Source: Microbacterium galbinum
Lineage (GTDB): Bacteria; Actinomycetota; Actinomycetes; Actinomycetales; Microbacteriaceae
Direction: 5' to 3'
Assembly: GCF_023101185.1 (NCBI RefSeq)
Contig: NZ_CP078077.1
Location: 1,703,630 to 1,767,629 of the forward strand
DNA length: 64,000 bases
In this document: piece after piece, positions 59,562 through 64,000 of the stretch
Layout of the letters: every line of letters begins with the position of its first letter
How positions within the stretch are numbered: the stretch's first letter is position 1
Program-made: the position numbers and the translations under genes
The notes under the pieces: model-generated
Databases searched by the model: none
Told to the model about the DNA's origin: nothing
The model's input: only the letters and a program-made list of their open reading frames with translations

Positions 59562-59573
59562 TAGGCTGGACGC
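59562..59573 (+). promoter_or_regulatory. -10 box for leaderless purM
   Basis: TAGGCT (59562-59567), 6 nt before the GTG at 59574; no Shine-Dalgarno sequence in the gap. Confidence 0.55.
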
Positions 59574-60689
59574 GTGGCTGCCTCCCCCACCAATCCCTAT
59601 TCCGAAGCCGGCGTCGATACCGCTGCCGGCGACCTCGCCGTCGAGCTGATGAAGTCGTCCGTGCGGGCGACGCACGGCCCCGAAGTGCTCGGAGGCGTCG
59701 GCGGATTCGCCGGTCTCTTCGACGCGAGCGCGCTGCGCGACTTCCGCCGCCCGCTGCTCGCGACCAGCACCGACGGCGTCGGCACGAAGGTCGCGATCGC
59801 CCAGGCGATCGACAAGCACGACACGATCGGCCAGGACCTGGTCGGCATGGTCGTCGACGACATCGTCGTGGTGGGTGCGAAGCCGCTCTTCATGACCGAC
59901 TACATCGCCTGCGGCAAGGTCTTCCCCCAGCGCATCGCCGACATCGTGCGCGGCATCGCCGAGGCGTGCGCCGCGACGGGCACCGCGCTGGTGGGTGGCG
60001 AGACGGCCGAGCACCCGGGTCTGCTGGGTCCGCGCGACTACGACGTCGCGGGTGCCGCGACCGGAGTCGTCGAGGCCGATGCGATCCTCGGCGCCGACCG
60101 CGTGACCGACGGCGACGCGGTGCTCGCGATCGCCTCGAGCGGTCTGCACTCCAACGGCTACTCGCTCGTGCGTCACATCATCACGGGCGCCGGCATCTCG
60201 TACGGCGACAACTCGGCCGACCTCGGTGGCACGTGGGGCGAGGCCCTGCTCGAGCCGACCCGCCTCTACACGCTTCCCCTGCTGCGTCTCATCGACGCCG
60301 TCCCGGGCGCGGTGCACGCGCTCAGCCACGTCACCGGCGGCGGCATCGCGGCGAACCTCGCCCGCGTGCTCCCGCAGGGCAGCTGGGCCGAGGTCGATCG
60401 CAGCACGTGGTCGCCGAGCCCGGTCTTCCGCGTGCTCAGCGACATCGCCGGTTCGTCGCTCGAGTCGGCGGAGGGCACCTGGAACCTGGGTATCGGGTTC
60501 CTCGCGGTGGTCTCCGACAGCGCGAAGGATGCCGCGATCGCGGCGCTCCAGGCCGAGGGCATGCCCGCGTGGCAGGTCGGCACGGTGCGTTTCGACGGGC
60601 GTCCGGCAGGAGAGTTCGAACAGGGCGCCAAGGGCGTCGACGGTGGAGCGGTGCGCCTCGTGGGCGCCTACGCGGACGGAGCGAAGTAA
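59574..60689 (+). CDS. purM: Phosphoribosylformylglycinamidine cyclo-ligase (AIR synthase)
   Basis: 371 residues. AIR synthase motifs: NPYSEAGVDTAAGDLAVELM, LLATSTDGVGTKVAIAQAID, ALVGGETAEHPGLLG, IASSGLHSNGYSLVRHI and HVTGGGIAANLARVLP. Forms the imidazole ring in purine synthesis. GTG start chosen from the leaderless promoter pattern and the conserved NPYSEAGVD start. Followed after 6 nt by purF. Confidence 0.96.
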   Translation: MAASPTNPYSEAGVDTAAGDLAVELMKSSVRATHGPEVLGGVGGFAGLFDASALRDFRRPLLATSTDGVGTKVAIAQAIDKHDTIGQDLVGMVVDDIVVVGAKPLFMTDYIACGKVFPQRIADIVRGIAEACAATGTALVGGETAEHPGLLGPRDYDVAGAATGVVEADAILGADRVTDGDAVLAIASSGLHSNGYSLVRHIITGAGISYGDNSADLGGTWGEALLEPTRLYTLPLLRLIDAVPGAVHALSHVTGGGIAANLARVLPQGSWAEVDRSTWSPSPVFRVLSDIAGSSLESAEGTWNLGIGFLAVVSDSAKDAAIAALQAEGMPAWQVGTVRFDGRPAGEFEQGAKGVDGGAVRLVGAYADGAK

Positions 60690-60695
60690 AACCCC

Positions 60696-62168
60696 ATGTG
60701 CGGCATCGTCGGAATGGTGGGGACGGCCCCGGTCAACCAGGACATCTACGACGCTCTCCTCCTGCTGCAGCATCGCGGCCAGGATGCGACGGGCATCGCC
60801 ACGGCAGAGGCGAACGGCGTCATGCACAACGCCAAGGCGCAGGGGATGGTGCGCGAGGCGTTCCGCACCCGCGACATGCGTGCGCTGCTCGGCAACGTCG
60901 GTCTCGGTCACGTGCGATACGCGACCAAGGGCACGGCGTCGAACGAAGAGGAGATGCAGCCGTTCTACGTGAACGCGCCGTACGGCATCATCCTCATCCA
61001 CAACGGCAACCTCACCAACACGCGTGAGCTCACCGCCGAGATGGCGAAGCGCGATCGCCGCCACCTCAACTCGTCGAGCGACACCGAGCTGCTGCTCAAC
61101 GTGCTCGCGGGCGAGCTGCAGAACACCACCTCGACGGTCGACCTCGACCCCGAGCGGGTCTTCGAGGCCGTCGAGCGCACGCACGAGCGCATCGAGGGCG
61201 CGTACGCCGTCATCGCCGTGATCGCCGGCTACGGTCTGCTCGCCTTCCGCGATCCCTTCGGCATCCGCCCGCTGATCCTGGGACGTCGCCCGTCGACCGT
61301 GCCCGGCAACGAGGGCAAGGACGAGTGGGTCGTCGCGAGCGAGTCGCTGGTGCTCGAGAACGGCGACTACGAGGTCGTGCGCGAGGTCGAGCCCGGTGAG
61401 GCCGTCTTCATCACGACCGAGGGCGAGCTGCACACCAAGCAGTGCGCCGCCGAGACGCAGCTCTCGCCGTGCGCGTTCGAGTACGTCTACCTCGCGCGTC
61501 CCGACTCGGTCATGAACGGCATCTCGGTCTACGAGTCGCGTCTGCGCATGGGCGACCGTCTCGCCGACACCATCGCGAAGCACGTGCCGATGAACAAGAT
61601 CGACGTCGTCATGCCCATCCCCGACTCGTCGCGCCCCGCCGCGATGGAGGTCGCCCGCAAGCTCGGCATCGAGTACCGCGAGGGCTTCTACAAGAACCGC
61701 TACGTCGGCCGCACCTTCATCATGCCGGGGCAGGCGGTGCGCAAGAAGAGCGTGCGCCAGAAGCTCAACGCGATGTCGACCGAGTTCCAGGGCAAGAACG
61801 TGCTGCTCATCGACGACTCGATCGTGCGCGGCACGACGTCGAAGGAGATCATCCAGATGGCGCGGGATGCCGGCGCGATCTCGGTGACCTTCGCCTCGGC
61901 GGCGCCGCCCGTGCGGCACCCGCACGTCTACGGCATCAACATGCCGTCGCGTCACGAGCTCATCGCGCACGGCCGCACGATCCCCGAGATCGCCGAGGTG
62001 CTGGGCTGCGACCACCTCGTCTACCAGGAGGTCGACGACCTGAAGGCCGCGATCACCGAGGGCTCGGTCGTCGACGACCTCGACATGAGCTGCTTCGACG
62101 GCCGATACGTCACCGGAACCGTGAGCGACGAGTACCTGGCCTGGGTGGAGAGCTCGCAGACCTCATGA
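60696..62168 (+). CDS. purF: Amidophosphoribosyltransferase
   Basis: 490 residues. N-terminal nucleophile glutaminase (MCGIVGMVG, Cys exposed after Met removal), LQHRGQDATGIATAE, HNGNLTN, then the PRTase PRPP loop VLLIDDSIVRGTTSKEI and Fe-S cysteines consistent with the B. subtilis-type enzyme (CAFEYVYLARPDS). Commits PRPP to purines. Coupled (ATGA) to the MFS gene. Confidence 0.97.
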   Translation: MCGIVGMVGTAPVNQDIYDALLLLQHRGQDATGIATAEANGVMHNAKAQGMVREAFRTRDMRALLGNVGLGHVRYATKGTASNEEEMQPFYVNAPYGIILIHNGNLTNTRELTAEMAKRDRRHLNSSSDTELLLNVLAGELQNTTSTVDLDPERVFEAVERTHERIEGAYAVIAVIAGYGLLAFRDPFGIRPLILGRRPSTVPGNEGKDEWVVASESLVLENGDYEVVREVEPGEAVFITTEGELHTKQCAAETQLSPCAFEYVYLARPDSVMNGISVYESRLRMGDRLADTIAKHVPMNKIDVVMPIPDSSRPAAMEVARKLGIEYREGFYKNRYVGRTFIMPGQAVRKKSVRQKLNAMSTEFQGKNVLLIDDSIVRGTTSKEIIQMARDAGAISVTFASAAPPVRHPHVYGINMPSRHELIAHGRTIPEIAEVLGCDHLVYQEVDDLKAAITEGSVVDDLDMSCFDGRYVTGTVSDEYLAWVESSQTS

Positions 62169-63478
62169 TCGCGGAGGGCCGCCCGCTCTGGCAGGGGCGG
62201 GCTCTCGCGCTGATCGGGATCGTGCTCGTGGCGTTCTCGCTGCGTTCGGCGGTCGCCTCGCTGTCACCGGTGATCGACCACATCTCCCGCGACTTCCCGG
62301 TGTCGCCCGTGATCGTCGGCCTCATCGGCGCCGCGCCGCCGGTGTGCTTCGCCGTGTTCGGGCTGATCACCCCGCTCGTCGAACGACGCTTCGGGCTCGA
62401 GCGCGTCGCGGTCGGTGCCCTCGCCCTGATGTCTCTCGGACTCCTGCTGCGCGGCTTCGCGGGCGATTCGACGAGCCTGCTCGCCGCGACCGTGGTCGTG
62501 TTCGCCGGTGTCGGCGCGGGCAACGTGCTGCTGCCGCCGCTGGTGAAGAAGTACTTCCCCGACCGTCTCGGCGTCATGATGACGCTGTACTCGACCATGA
62601 TGGCGGTCTCGACCTTCGTGCCGCCGCTCGTCGCCGTGCCGGTCGCCGACTCGCTCGGCTGGCGGGTGTCGCTCGGGCTCTGGGGCGGGTTCGCGGTGCT
62701 CGCGCTGCTGCCGTGGATCGCGCTGCTGATCGGTGAACGCGGGCGCGCGTCGACGGCATCCGCTCGTGCCGCCGACGTCGTGCTCGACCCGACCGACGGG
62801 GTCGACGACCTGACGGATGCCGCGGCCGTCGCCACCGGACCCATCGCCACCGTGCCGGCCAGCCCGCGCGTGTTCGGCCGGCTGTGGCGGATGCCGTTGC
62901 CGTGGGCGCTCGCGCTGGTGTTCGGCACGTCGTCGACCATGGCCTACGTCGCCTTCGCCTGGCTGCCGACCATGCTCGTCGACATCGCCGGCGTCACCCC
63001 CGCGACGGCCGGATTCCTGCTCTCGCTCTTCGCCCTCGCCGGTCTCCCGTGCGGGCTGCTGGTGCCGATCCTCATCGTGCGTTTCCAGGCGACGCGGCCG
63101 CTGTTCCTGTTCGCGGTCGCCTGCGGTGTCGTGGGTCTCGGCGGTCTGCTGCTCGTGCCGACGGTCGCCCCGGCGCTGTGGGCGATCATCTACGGGCTCA
63201 CGGCGATCCTGTTCCCGCTCAGCCTCGTACTGCTGAGCATCCGTGCGCGCACGCCCGAGAGCGCCGTCGCGCTGAGCGGATTCGTGCAGAGCATCGGCTA
63301 CGGCATCGCCGCGGTCTTCCCGCTGCTGATCGGTCTGCTCCACGAGACCACCGGAAGCTGGCAGGTGCCGTTGATGGTCGTCATCGGCGTGCTCGTCGTG
63401 TCGATCCCCGCGGGTCTCGTCGCCGGGCGCCGCCGCACGATCGAAGACGAGTGGGAGGCGCGGCACGGCCGCTGGTGA
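62165..63478 (+). CDS. CynX/NimT-type MFS exporter
   Basis: 437 residues, 12 membrane helices. First helix region IGIVLVAFSLRSAVASLSPV and VGLIGAAPPVCFAVFGLIT, then YFPDRLGVMMTLYSTMMAVS, are hallmarks of the CynX/NimT (cyanate/2-nitroimidazole) MFS subfamily. A poorly conserved central loop is Ala/Asp-rich. ATG overlaps the purF stop, so it is cotranscribed with purM-purF; possible roles include export of a purine-related metabolite or an antimicrobial. Confidence 0.85.
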   Translation: MIAEGRPLWQGRALALIGIVLVAFSLRSAVASLSPVIDHISRDFPVSPVIVGLIGAAPPVCFAVFGLITPLVERRFGLERVAVGALALMSLGLLLRGFAGDSTSLLAATVVVFAGVGAGNVLLPPLVKKYFPDRLGVMMTLYSTMMAVSTFVPPLVAVPVADSLGWRVSLGLWGGFAVLALLPWIALLIGERGRASTASARAADVVLDPTDGVDDLTDAAAVATGPIATVPASPRVFGRLWRMPLPWALALVFGTSSTMAYVAFAWLPTMLVDIAGVTPATAGFLLSLFALAGLPCGLLVPILIVRFQATRPLFLFAVACGVVGLGGLLLVPTVAPALWAIIYGLTAILFPLSLVLLSIRARTPESAVALSGFVQSIGYGIAAVFPLLIGLLHETTGSWQVPLMVVIGVLVVSIPAGLVAGRRRTIEDEWEARHGRW

Positions 63479-63487
63479 GCTCGACGC

Positions 63488-64000
63488 TCAGAGCACGTGC
63501 ACCTCGTCGCCGACGCGGATGACTCCCGCCGGCGCGTTCTCATCGCTCTGAGGGGTGACCGGGAGGAACAGGCGTCCGAGCGTCGGCTCGTCCTGTCCGA
63601 GCGCACCGGTGAGGGTCGTGAGCACCTTGACGTCGCGTTCGCCGGTGTCGGGGTTCGCGTGGGTCGCGAGGCAGCGCACGATCGGTCCCTCCGTGGTCAG
63701 CGTGACGTCGCCGATCCGCACCTCGCCGTCCCAGTCCAGCTCGGCCCACGCATCGACCCCGTCGATGACGATGTTCGAGCGGAAGCGTCGATCGTCGATC
63801 CCCGTTCCCACCGCCTCGCCCAATGCCTCCGCGCTGCCGTGGCTGTGCAGAGAAACGTAGCCTCGGGCTCGGTCCTGGAAGCGCGAGGTCTCGCCGTCAC
63901 CGACCAGCACGAGGGGGAGTCGCCCGGGACGCTCGAGGCGTCGACCCTCCCGCGTCGCGCGCACGAATGCGGTGACGGCATCCGTCAGCTCTGCGCGTCC
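63488..64000 (-). CDS. MOSC-domain protein (5' end outside window)
   Basis: At least 170 residues, the start lying beyond the right edge. MOSC features: YVSLHSHGSAEALGEAVG, RFRSNIVIDGVDAWAELDWD, then the molybdenum-cofactor/sulfur cysteine in GPIVRCLATHANPDTGERDV and the C-terminal GVIRVGDEVHVL. Resembles the beta-barrel domain of mARC/YcbX-like proteins. Convergent with the MFS gene with a 9-bp gap. Confidence 0.85.
   Translation of the reverse strand, partial: GRAELTDAVTAFVRATREGRRLERPGRLPLVLVGDGETSRFQDRARGYVSLHSHGSAEALGEAVGTGIDDRRFRSNIVIDGVDAWAELDWDGEVRIGDVTLTTEGPIVRCLATHANPDTGERDVKVLTTLTGALGQDEPTLGRLFLPVTPQSDENAPAGVIRVGDEVHVL

Overview
The window is very GC-rich and carries features typical of an actinobacterium of the Microbacteriaceae, most likely Microbacterium: GTG starts and 1-4 nt start/stop overlaps are frequent, many start codons sit 6-8 nt after a TANNNT -10 box (leaderless mRNAs), the word GGATGCC/GGCATCC recurs throughout, and intergenic space is filled with TTCGACAGGCTCAGGGACCC-type palindromic repeats. 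No tRNA, rRNA, CRISPR array, integrase or transposase gene was seen. The genus assignment is inference.

Region 1 (1-16.9 kb) is rich in flavin and sulfur enzymes. A partial S-adenosylhomocysteinase is preceded by a coupled, degenerate paralogue. Divergent from them are a MetY-like sulfhydrylase and a DszC-like flavin monooxygenase. Two further monooxygenase modules follow: 6244-9557 (+), a DszC-like protein fused to a degenerate luciferase-like domain plus an NtaA/DmoA-type monooxygenase; and 15179-10480 (-), a five-gene operon of AhpD-like protein, nucleoside hydrolase, DszC-like protein, NtaA/DmoA-type monooxygenase and a stand-alone degenerate luciferase-like protein. SoxR, a ferredoxin and a flavin reductase next door could supply redox control and reduced flavin. 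The fused/split arrangement is the most unusual system here.

Region 2 (16.9-27 kb): a LacI regulator with a GH13 alpha-glucosidase; a coupled cassette (20328-23899) of a WXG100-like small protein, a large alpha/beta-hydrolase-type protein and two paralogous lipoproteins, the second frameshifted; a secreted (alpha/alpha)-barrel-like protein; then purS-purQ and apt.

Region 3 (27-33 kb) is a cellobiose-uptake operon, cebE-cebF-cebG-bglC-cebR, driven from a promoter carrying two perfect 14-bp CebR-type palindromes.

Region 4 (33-47.2 kb): two membrane proteins divergent from a TetR regulator, an NCS2 uracil/xanthine permease, purC, a TM2/Ltp-domain membrane protein, a two-component system, a PadR-DHA2 efflux pair under a clear palindromic operator, and a polar amino-acid ABC transporter whose binding protein and permease are fused.

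Region 5 (47.2-64 kb): purD, a NUDIX hydrolase, an SCP-like protein, then an iron-regulated haem locus (hmuTUV divergent from a 1527-residue surface protein with two HtaA domains and five copies of an unassigned ~110-residue repeat, with two DtxR/IdeR-like boxes between). A 251-bp tandem duplication follows, then small unknown genes, purM-purF coupled to an MFS exporter, and a partial MOSC protein. Seven purine-synthesis or salvage loci (purS, purQ, apt, purC, purD, purM, purF) are scattered rather than in one operon.
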